From Nitratidesulfovibrio sp044433065 (GTDB taxonomy: Bacteria; Desulfobacterota; Desulfovibrionia; Desulfovibrionales; Desulfovibrionaceae): a stretch of DNA of 11,874 nucleotides. Where the stretch lies: assembly GCA_044433065.1 (NCBI GenBank), contig JAWXUA010000091.1, positions 1 through 11,874 on the forward strand, given 5' to 3'. How positions within the stretch are numbered: the stretch's first letter is position 1; every line of letters begins with the position of its first letter. Positions 6,746 through 11,874 of the stretch are shown here, one piece after another. The position numbers and the translations under genes are program-made. Below the pieces are notes generated by a model. The model worked only from the letters and a program-made list of their open reading frames with translations, did no database searches and had not been told where the DNA came from.

Positions 6746-7108
6746 ATGAAGCATAAAGTCTATTCGCTTCCCATTGACTTATTGCTGGCGTTCATTATTG
6801 GATGTATCACCAATATTGTGGCATGTAATACGATAGAAATGTATTATCTCATACCAATTCCTATAGTATTTATCGGCATTATTTTAGTTAATATACTTAC
6901 AACAAACAAATGGTGTGCATATATTTCTGCAGGTACTACTTTTGCAACAGAGAATTTTTGGCTTAACCCTTTTAATCTTAGTTTAGATCCTGTATTTCCT
7001 AAATATGAACTTGAAGGTGCAATAAGTGTATTCATTTGCTTTATACTTTGCAGCACATGTATTCACTTTCTTATGGCGCGGATACGTTCGTTGAAATACA
7101 AGAATTGA
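6746..7108 (+). CDS. Small three-helix membrane protein, unknown family
   Basis: 120 residues, starting 3 bases after the nuclease stop codon with a weak GGAA site (6736-6739), so probably translated by coupling. Hydrophobic segments at about 9-27, 33-52 and 91-111 suggest three membrane helices, with a polar loop (about 53-90) containing FWLNPFNLSLDPVFPKYELE. The C-terminus is basic (ARIRSLKYK). I do not recognise a family. The A/T-rich, hydrophobic composition differs from its neighbours. Its tight linkage to the nuclease hints at a membrane partner of the operon, perhaps an effector or anchor, but nothing in the sequence proves this. Confidence 0.7.
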   Translation: MKHKVYSLPIDLLLAFIIGCITNIVACNTIEMYYLIPIPIVFIGIILVNILTTNKWCAYISAGTTFATENFWLNPFNLSLDPVFPKYELEGAISVFICFILCSTCIHFLMARIRSLKYKN

Positions 7109-7109
7109 G

Positions 7110-7115
7110 TATAAT
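7110..7115 (+). promoter_or_regulatory. Possible -10 box in front of the second fic gene
   Basis: A perfect TATAAT lies in the 33-bp gap between the membrane-protein gene and fic, placed to start transcription about 20 bases before the ATG at 7142. No good -35 hexamer is found 16-18 bp upstream, so it may be a weak or activated promoter, or chance in A/T-rich DNA. Confidence 0.3.
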
Positions 7116-7141
7116 AGAGATACTTTAGGATTAAGGAAACC

Positions 7142-7749
7142 ATGATAGGAAACAAACTGAACATCACCAATGCCGCGGAGCTAGCCTGCAAAGAAGAGGA
7201 GCTGGGCAAGAGGAATGCTGTTTTGATGTACGAAACAAGCTTTCTTGATAGCTTGCAGACAGGAACTTTTGCGAGTCTTTCTGCAATTCACCATTTTCTT
7301 TTTAAGGAAATCTATGACTTTGCAGGTGTTATGCGTACAGAAAATATCTCCAAAGGGGGATTTCGCTTTGCGTCGGCAATGTATTTGGAGGCCGCATTAG
7401 GCGAAATTGAAAAGATGCCGCAATCGACTTTTGAGGAGATTATTCAGAAATATGTTGAAATGAACGTTGCCCATCCTTTCAGAGAGGGTAATGGGCGCAG
7501 TGGCCGCATTTGGCTTGATTGTATTTTCAAGAAAGAGCTAGCCAAGGTCATTGATTGGAGCCTGATTTCCAAAGATGATTATCTTGCCGCCATGGAGCGT
7601 AGCCCATAAAAGACTTGGAAATTAAGGTTCTTCTACAAGGCGCGTTAACCTCAGACATCAATTCGCGTGAGATTTACTTAAAGGGTATCGACGCCAGCTA
7701 TGCCTATGAAGGTTATGCTACCTTTAAGGCGCAGGATTTTGCATCGTAG
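7142..7749 (+). pseudogene. fic: Class III Fic protein, frameshifted; inhibitory C-terminus cut off
   Basis: The open frame 7142-7609 gives 155 residues, preceded by AAGGA. It matches the short Fic type represented by Neisseria NmFic: DFAGVMRTENISKGGFRFA, then TFEEIIQKYVEMN, then the active loop HPFREGNGRSGR (H111-R122), and YLAAMERSP at the end. The family continues from ERSP with 'IKDLE'. Here the continuation lies in the next frame (ATA at 7606 to TAG at 7747-7749): IKDLEIKVLLQGALTSDI, then GIDASYAYEGY. One C missing from a run before 7606 explains the shift. The lost tail holds the class III inhibitory motif S-Y-A-Y-E-G. The 155-residue product keeps the catalytic loop but lacks its brake, so it could be deregulated rather than dead. 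Loss of the last helices could also unfold it. A sequencing error cannot be ruled out. Confidence 0.85.
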
Positions 7750-7842
7750 AGCAACCCCCTATATGCAAACTCATGGCCTTTAGTTTTGCGCTAGACCGCA
7801 TCATTTCGTCTATTCAGGCGCGTTTACCGCAATGTATTGGAC

Positions 7843-8430
7843 TCACCACAGGGCAGCTTCAATACATTGCTGCTTCAGCACAAAATCCTCATTACCCTGC
7901 AAATCTTCAATGCGCCTAGTTCGGACGCACTCATCGTCTGTGACGGGATACATGGTATTTCACGCGTTCATCAATTTGCGCTGACTACTACTCATGCTGT
8001 AGCGTGGATACGCTGACTCCATATAAAAATAGGCTCGAGCGATTTTACCATGACATGCGACGGGCGGCTCGGCTTTGCGGTCGTCTATTTTCATGAGGCA
8101 TTGCCCAAAACTCGAGCTAGCATGTGGTAACATAGTGAAATTATAGTTGGACCGCATGGCATTGACCGCACCAATAGCAGGGTAAAGGTTGTACATGTCG
8201 GCCTGCATGAAGCGGTATTCCTCGTTGACCTTTTCTGTGCAGTTACGCCCTTTGAACGCCTTGCCCTTATTATCCACGCAAAGCGGATGCCCTTCTCTCC
8301 ACTCCTCAAATGTCTGGCCAAAGTTTTCAGCGAGTACAACGTGTTCCCACTCTAAGCGCCCTGCTCTCTTTATATTGCAATTCGGCATCCCCAAGAGTGT
8401 GAATGTTGGCAAGCATGGACGGTCAGGCAA
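7843..8430 (-). pseudogene. endA: Endonuclease I (EndA/DNase I-type) relic: no 5' end, internal stop
   Basis: The uninterrupted part (8430-7960) translates into the catalytic core of endonuclease I: RAGRLEWEHVV (the E-H pair of the beta-beta-alpha-metal site), FRFMQADMYNLYPAIGAVN-like text with the metal-binding Asn, RSNYNF, and RAEPP/IARAYFYM-type motifs. The family then reads 'LMNAW..MYPV'. Here the Trp codon is TGA (7960-7962), and the frame goes on for 38 more family-like residues (NTMYPVTDDECVRTRRIEDL, QGNED, ending ALW) to a TGA at 7843-7845. The N-terminal part with the signal peptide needed for export is missing. The frame is fused near 8430 to the ACP relic, and the family's SCGY-like block appears frameshifted (GMPNCN). 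Wild-type enzymes are periplasmic nonspecific nucleases. This copy is almost certainly not functional. Confidence 0.85.
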
Positions 8431-8432
8431 TT

Positions 8433-8550
8433 TAAATTAAAAGCCTTTTCAATGACAATTACCATATCAACAATATCGAGGCCCAAATCAACACTGTAAG
8501 TCTTACGATTCGAGTTTAAATTCATCCGCTAAGGCATCCTCGATAATTTT
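8433..8550 (-). pseudogene. Acyl carrier protein relic lacking the phosphopantetheine serine
   Basis: Minus strand from 8550: KIIEDALADEFKLES, then a stop and frameshift, then DLGLDIVDMVIVIEKAFNL. Together these are the first two helices of an acyl carrier protein. In ACPs the second block reads DLGLDSL-D-x-V-D/E-MV. Here exactly three codons (the S-L-D or equivalent) are absent, so the serine that carries the 4'-phosphopantetheine arm is gone. The C-terminal helices are missing and the sequence runs into the endA relic. Two independent lesions make it a dead gene. Its probable partner, a ketoacyl-synthase relic, lies on the same strand at 11420-11630. Confidence 0.75.
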
Positions 8551-8596
8551 AGAGGATACTGGCCTAACTGATTCTCCACAAGTCTGTAGCAGGTTC
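8551..8596. repeat. 46-bp direct repeat, copy A
   Basis: Identical to 11619-11664 at 40 of 46 positions by eye, in the same orientation (shared core TTCTCCACA, then TGTAGCAGGTTC). It directly abuts the ACP relic. The two copies bracket the lipoprotein operon. Read on the minus strand both copies could encode NLLQ-T/S-CGE-x-V-R/K-PV. Nature unknown. Confidence 0.75.
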
Positions 8597-8686
8597 ACAG
8601 CGAGTCCTATCAAGCATATAAAAGGCATTGACACAGCTTTATACCCTTTGTAATACTATTGAATAAGGAGTCAAAAATCTATTTTT

Positions 8687-8702
8687 TGGACAACCAGATG
8701 CT
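8687..8702 (+). promoter_or_regulatory. Candidate -24/-12 (sigma54-like) promoter of the lipoprotein operon
   Basis: TGGACA with GG at 8688-8689 and ATGCT with GC at 8700-8701 are spaced by exactly 10 bases, as required for sigma54. Transcription would begin near 8712, just before the AGGGAG ribosome site (8718-8723). The match to the consensus (TGGCAC, TTGC) is partial. A sigma70 reading with TATATT at 8704-8709 has no good -35. Confidence 0.3.
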
Positions 8703-8728
8703 GTATATTTTTACTATAGGGAGATTTT

Positions 8729-9688
8729 ATGTATAGGACAGTGAAAATTCTACTTTTTAGTTTTTGTTGTATGTCGTTAGCTGCTTGCGCCACGGTTAAC
8801 AAGCCTACTGTCTCTACAGAAGCCATGTCTAATCCGTCTGTTAGCCCCGCCATAGAGGCGCAACAGCAAGAAAAGTATCAGGGCTTAAAACGTAAGGTTG
8901 CCATCGCTCGTTTTACGAATGAAACACGCCAAGCACAAAGTGTTTTCCTTGACGCTAATCAAGACCGTGTTGGTAAACAAGCCCAAGATATTTTAGCCAA
9001 TAAACTTATGGAAACAGACAAGTTTATTTTGCTTGAGCGCATTGAGCTTGGAAAAATTCAAAAAGAATTGAGCATTGGTAATGTGTCTCCTCTTAAAAAT
9101 ATGGCAGACTATCTTATTGTTGGTTCTGTCACTGAATTTGGGAGAACAGAGACAGGTAGTGTTGGCTTGTTTAGCCGTAGCAAAATGCAGACGGCTAACG
9201 CTGGTGTTGTTATCCGTCTCATAGATGTGCGTACAGGGCAGATTATATATTCAGAAGAAGGAAGAGGGGAGGCTTTTTCGGAGTCTGGTCAAGTACTCGG
9301 CATGGGCAGTCGCGTAGGCTATGATTCAAGCATCAATGATAAAGCTCTTACCGCTGCAATTACGAACCTTGCTTCAAATATCATTGAAAATCTCATGAAT
9401 AAGCCATGGCAAAGCTATGTCCTTGCTTATGAAGATGGATACTATATTATTAGTGGTGGTGCAGCTCAAGGCATCAAAGGTGGAGATGTATTCTCTATAG
9501 AAGTGGAAGGTAAGAAGGTGAACAATCCACAAACCAATACGATGATTACCCTACCAAGTACGCAAATCGCTACCTTACGCGTACTGCATTCAGTTGGTAG
9601 CACACCTGAAGACGAAGTTTCTTTTTGCCATTTAGAATCTGGTTCACTAAACGGTGTGGATCTCTCAAAACTCATCGTTACAGAATAG
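8729..9688 (+). CDS. CsgG/HfaB-family outer-membrane lipoprotein
   Basis: 319 residues; AGGGAG lies five bases before the ATG. The signal peptide ends in the lipobox LAAC (C20), followed by Ala, which normally sends the lipoprotein to the outer membrane. After a Ser/Thr/Pro-rich linker (21-48) comes the CsgG-type domain: RKVAIARFTNETR, ANKLMETDKFILLERIELGK, ADYLIVGSVTEFGR, VVIRLIDVRTGQIIYSEEG, and an Ala-rich helix ending ENLMNKPW (about 225). In curli systems this fold builds the ring channel of the outer membrane. The last ~90 residues (WQSYVLAYEDGYYIISGGAA to IVTE) form an extra beta-rich domain with a 'GIKGGDVFSI' pattern, often seen after CsgG domains. It is the first gene of a four-lipoprotein operon that resembles the Neisseria NMB1164-1162 set. 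Its likely role is assembly of a periplasmic or outer-membrane complex. Confidence 0.88.
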   Translation: MYRTVKILLFSFCCMSLAACATVNKPTVSTEAMSNPSVSPAIEAQQQEKYQGLKRKVAIARFTNETRQAQSVFLDANQDRVGKQAQDILANKLMETDKFILLERIELGKIQKELSIGNVSPLKNMADYLIVGSVTEFGRTETGSVGLFSRSKMQTANAGVVIRLIDVRTGQIIYSEEGRGEAFSESGQVLGMGSRVGYDSSINDKALTAAITNLASNIIENLMNKPWQSYVLAYEDGYYIISGGAAQGIKGGDVFSIEVEGKKVNNPQTNTMITLPSTQIATLRVLHSVGSTPEDEVSFCHLESGSLNGVDLSKLIVTE

Positions 9689-9698
9689 AGGAATAGTT

Positions 9699-10034
9699 AT
9701 GAAGTATTTCAAATCTCTATCATTTTTACTCATGGCCTTATTGATTACAGCCTCTATAATCGGTTGCTCTGGGCATAGTGGCGTTCGACAAGGCGATGAT
9801 ACGGCATGGTTTTCTTTTACTGGCAACACACGCGGTGCAATGGCTTCTATTGATGGTGGTGCTCCATTCTTACTTCTTGAAAAAAAATATAGCCAAGAAA
9901 AGAAAGTGTCACCTAAACATTACGCAGTACCTTCAGGGAAACACCATATTAGTGTAAACAGAGACGGTATTGAAGTCGTTAATCGAACTGTGCTTTTAGG
10001 AAGCCAAGAAGTTAAGGAGATTTACGTACCATGA
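9699..10034 (+). CDS. Small beta-rich lipoprotein
   Basis: 111 residues. The ATG at 9699 has AGAGGAA (9687-9693) right over the preceding stop codon; an upstream in-frame ATG at 9654 lies inside the csgG-like gene and is not used. The signal peptide ends in IIGC (C23). The mature part is about 88 residues with alternating hydrophobic stretches (AWFSFTG, MASIDGG, HYAVPSGKHHISVNRDGIEV, RTVLLG, EIYVP). The 'VPSGKHHI-V' segment resembles the PEGA-type pattern 'V.pG.H.i.v', suggesting a small surface beta-sandwich. No family is assigned with certainty. It overlaps the next gene by four bases (ATGA), so the two are translationally coupled. It is an extra member compared with the three-gene Neisseria set. 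Confidence 0.8.
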   Translation: MKYFKSLSFLLMALLITASIIGCSGHSGVRQGDDTAWFSFTGNTRGAMASIDGGAPFLLLEKKYSQEKKVSPKHYAVPSGKHHISVNRDGIEVVNRTVLLGSQEVKEIYVP

Positions 10035-10489
10035 GGTGTAAATACCTAGCTCTTACACTCTTGCTTGTCGTTGGCTTGGGGACAGGTTGCCAAAAGAAAC
10101 CAATGTATTATTGGGCTGACTACTCCCAAACGAACTATACTCTTGTAAAAGAACAGACTATTCAAGCCGCTAGTGAGCATACTACAGAGTTGGAAAAAAT
10201 CATCAACGAAGCAGACAGCCATAAGCTTGCAGTACCTCCTGGAATTTATTGTGAGTACGGTTTTATGCTCATGCAAAATGGCAACTATAAAGAGGCTATT
10301 GCACAATATTCTCTTGAAAAAGCAAAATTCCCAGAGTCCGCTTGTTTAATGGACCGCCTCATCGCTGATGCACAATCTGCTCTTGAAAAAGAAGAAAAGG
10401 CTAAAGAACTAGAAGAAAATCAAGATGCAAGCCTCATAAGTGAGGAGCAAGGTCTTTCTCAAGATACCACTACAAAGAGTGAGGAGTAG
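10031..10489 (+). CDS. DUF4810-family lipoprotein
   Basis: 152 residues, starting in the ATGA overlap with the gene before. The lipobox LGTGC puts the lipid-modified Cys at position 20. The mature protein has the DUF4810 landmarks MYYWADYSQTNY near its start, then VPPGIYCEYGFMLMQNGNYK and EAIAQYSLEKAKFPESACLM, a TPR-like helical hairpin. The tail from about 117 is very rich in Glu, Lys, Ser and Thr and is probably disordered. In Neisseria, Haemophilus and others a gene of this family sits between CsgG-like and DUF799 lipoproteins, the same order as here. Biochemical role unknown; presumably a component of the same periplasmic complex. Confidence 0.88.
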   Translation: MRCKYLALTLLLVVGLGTGCQKKPMYYWADYSQTNYTLVKEQTIQAASEHTTELEKIINEADSHKLAVPPGIYCEYGFMLMQNGNYKEAIAQYSLEKAKFPESACLMDRLIADAQSALEKEEKAKELEENQDASLISEEQGLSQDTTTKSEE

Positions 10490-10491
10490 AC

Positions 10492-11181
10492 ATGCAACGC
10501 TATTTTATCGTACTTCTCTTGCTTATTGTAGCATTTGGGTCTGGCTGTGCCAAAAGTATTCCAAAGGAAGAGCTTTTTCCACAGATGTACACGGAAGCAC
10601 CAAAGTCTATTGTTGTACTACCGCCAATGAATATCACAAGTGCCGTTGATGCTAAAGGCTATTATAGCACAACACTTGCAGAGCCTTTTTCAGAAAATGG
10701 ATATTATGTATTTTCTATACCTGTCACATCAGAGCTGTTAAAGTCTGAAGGTGTCTATGATACAGAGCTTTTATATGAATTGCCTGTAGCAAAATTCCAT
10801 GATTACTTTGGCGCTGATGCAGTACTCTTTACCACTATTAATAAGTGGGACTTGGTGTACTATGTTATTGGAGGACATCTTGCTGTTGGCTTTGACTGTG
10901 AATTACGCTCAACAAAAACAGAAAATATCCTTTGGAAACATAGTAGAGAGCTTATTATCAATCTAACCCCAAGTAGTGGTAACTTGTTGGTCGACATTAT
11001 TGCGACAGCTATCAATGCGGCGATCGTGGATTATATTGACTACGCTCGCCAAGCAAATTACCTACTCATGAATGATATGCCCTATGGACCGTATCACAAA
11101 GAGCATCTACAAGATGGAAAGAAGCCTGTTATAATACCTTATCAGAAGCCTTCAAAAGCCAAAGAAGATAATGCTGGGTAA
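10492..11181 (+). CDS. DUF799 (GNA1162-like) lipoprotein
   Basis: 229 residues; GAGGAG (10481-10486) precedes the ATG and the previous stop is two bases away. The signal peptide ends GSGC (C19). Family landmarks are PKSIVVLPPMNITSAVDAKG, the central ENGYYVFSIPV, KFHDYFGADAVLFTTINKW and the C-terminal MPYGPYH. A Gly-rich hydrophobic segment at about 160-180 (SSGNLLVDIIATAINAAIVD) may touch a membrane or partner. GNA1162 of Neisseria has a fold related to the TolB anticodon-binding-like N-terminal domain and was studied as an exposed antigen. Function unknown. Last gene of the operon; a strong terminator follows 52 bases later. Confidence 0.9.
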   Translation: MQRYFIVLLLLIVAFGSGCAKSIPKEELFPQMYTEAPKSIVVLPPMNITSAVDAKGYYSTTLAEPFSENGYYVFSIPVTSELLKSEGVYDTELLYELPVAKFHDYFGADAVLFTTINKWDLVYYVIGGHLAVGFDCELRSTKTENILWKHSRELIINLTPSSGNLLVDIIATAINAAIVDYIDYARQANYLLMNDMPYGPYHKEHLQDGKKPVIIPYQKPSKAKEDNAG

Positions 11182-11233
11182 TATGCTATAGGCAACGTGA
11201 GCATCCATTAGGTGTACACAAAACACATACAGT

Positions 11234-11278
11234 AGCCAGAAGTTTATGATTTTCATAAGCTTCTGGCTTTATTTAGTT
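11234..11278 (+). terminator. Intrinsic terminator of the lipoprotein operon
   Basis: The arms 11234-11249 and 11253-11268 pair over 16 bases with only one G-T wobble and a three-base loop. The stem begins AGCCAGAAG. It is followed by TTTATTTAGTT on the plus strand. It begins 52 bases after the DUF799 stop codon. The nearly perfect symmetry means it may also work weakly in the other direction. Confidence 0.88.
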
Positions 11279-11419
11279 CAAACACGTAATCTTATGAGGA
11301 AAACCGCACGTTAAGGCTGCCATTGCACTCCGAAGTCGTCAGCATTGCAAAGCATGGTGCGCAGTGCTTTATCAATATCTTCCTATAACACTGGCAAATC
11401 TACTGTTTTATCTACGCCG

Positions 11420-11630
11420 CACAACATCCTGACGTCCTAAGCGGATGCAATCCACAGCTTGACCAAGGGCAAGAAGACCGCTGGCCTATTGTCTAGCCCC
11501 CTGTTGCTGTCCACAAAGCACCATAGATACCCAAAAGTACACCAAGATTCATGCTCACCGTTGAATTCATAATTTTGAACATGTGCCCACTGCCAAGGCT
11601 TGTGGTAGGCCCTTTGTCAGAGAATACTGG
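11420..11630 (-). pseudogene. Beta-ketoacyl-ACP synthase (FabB/FabF-like) relic
   Basis: Minus strand from 11630: PVFSDKGPTTSLGSG, then MFKIMNSTVSMNLGVLLGIY and GALWTATGG, a stop at 11495-11493, then in a second frame ASGLLALGQAVDCIRLGRQDVV. These are the central blocks of condensing enzymes: STVS-x-NL-x-x-LLG, then (S-A-A-C)-ASG, then LGQA-x-D-x-IR-x-G-x-QD. In the second frame the codon just before ASG, where the active-site cysteine belongs, is TAG. With a frameshift, a stop and both ends missing it is a dead fragment. It lies on the same strand as the ACP relic, and both classes act together in fatty-acid or aryl-polyene-type synthesis, so they may be scraps of one former cluster. Confidence 0.75.
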
Positions 11631-11664
11631 CTTAACTCATTCTCCACAGCTTTGTAGCAGGTTC
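11619..11664. repeat. 46-bp direct repeat, copy B
   Basis: Partner of 8551-8596 (40 of 46 identical), same orientation. It overlaps the beginning of the recognisable KAS relic, as copy A abuts the ACP relic. Confidence 0.75.
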
Positions 11665-11790
11665 CATTCTAGCGCATTGGTTACCTTGAAGCCCATTTAT
11701 ATAAATAACGCCAAGCGGAGTACTTGGCTAAAGTTGGTCATTGCAAAAATTGTTGTGAAGTAGCTATTAATATAAACGCTAATGAAAAAG

Positions 11791-11874
11791 TGATCCACAT
11801 TTCCCCCCAACGCTCATGAAATTTTGAGCCACCTAAAAAGCCTGTATAGTGCGTGCAACGGCACTATGGAGGCG
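11791..11874 (+). mobile_element. Possible left end of an IS21-type element
   Basis: The sequence starts with TGATCCAC at 11791 and repeats the related TGAGCCAC at 11825, with a C-run between them. IS21-family ends typically start with TG and carry several short direct repeats. An ATG at 11865 (ATGGAGGCG) at the very edge could open an istA-like frame. The element runs out of the window, so this is a pattern-based guess. Confidence 0.4.

Larger units (their letters stand above)
11182..11790. other. Gene-free stretch with terminator, KAS relic and decayed sequence
   Basis: After the operon terminator (11234-11278) no intact gene is found. On the minus strand, 11411-11311 reads KTVDLPVL, a stop, then EDIDKALRTMLCNADD and FGVQWQP to a TAA. 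This looks like a further broken coding fragment that I cannot assign. Upstream of it lies the KAS relic (11630-11420), then copy B of the 46-bp repeat. From 11665 to 11790 I see only A/T-rich DNA with one small hairpin (GCCAAG/CTTGGC near 11710-11730). Confidence 0.5.

Noticed and set aside
7861..7918. Plus-strand open stretch after the second fic gene (from an ATG near 7772)
   Set aside because: Overlaps the endA relic on the other strand, has no ribosome site and no recognisable motif.
7960..7962. TGA in endA as a selenocysteine codon
   Set aside because: The family has Trp here (LMNAW), one base away from TGA, and the gene also lacks its 5' end, so a nonsense mutation is the simpler explanation.

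Overview
The window is a mosaic, AT-leaning stretch of accessory DNA from a Gram-negative bacterium. The Gram-negative call rests on four consecutive lipoproteins of the CsgG / DUF4810 / DUF799 (GNA1162) type, plus relics of EndA, acyl carrier protein and ketoacyl synthase that look proteobacterial. I cannot fix the genus. A Desulfovibrio-like or gammaproteobacterial host are both possible, at low confidence. The window starts inside the end of an IS3-family element (1-177) and finishes in what looks like the first bases of an IS21-type element (11791-11874).

Region 1 (195-3357, minus strand) holds three separate transcription units. The first is a cytoplasmic BspA-type leucine-rich-repeat protein. 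The second is a LEM-3-like GIY-YIG nuclease. The third is a small Cro/C1-type (HipB-like) regulator. The LRR protein and the nuclease share the same domain of about 105 residues, N-terminal in one and C-terminal in the other. Each gene is preceded by a copy of one 60-bp element that contains a good sigma70-type promoter (TTAACA, 17 bp, TATAAT). They look like two effectors built around one common module and expressed from one duplicated promoter.

Region 2 (3577-7749, plus strand) is a candidate defence operon. It holds a class II Fic AMP-transferase with an N-terminal inhibitory motif, then a full-length GmrSD-like DUF262/DUF1524/DUF5655 endonuclease 10 bp downstream. A three-helix membrane protein follows 3 bp later, and then a second, class III Fic protein. 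The second fic has a one-base deletion that leaves the catalytic loop intact but cuts off the C-terminal inhibitory helix.

Region 3 (7843-8600, minus strand) is a graveyard. It contains an endA relic with a TGG-to-TGA change and no 5' end, and an acyl carrier protein relic whose phosphopantetheine serine has been deleted. A ketoacyl-synthase relic of the same strand lies on the far side of region 4 (11420-11630), with a stop codon at the place of its active-site cysteine. A 46-bp direct repeat abuts both the ACP and the KAS relic and so brackets region 4.

Region 4 (8729-11181, plus strand) is an intact operon of four lipoproteins: CsgG-like, a small beta-rich lipoprotein, DUF4810 and DUF799. 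It ends in a strong intrinsic terminator and probably forms an outer-membrane or periplasmic assembly.
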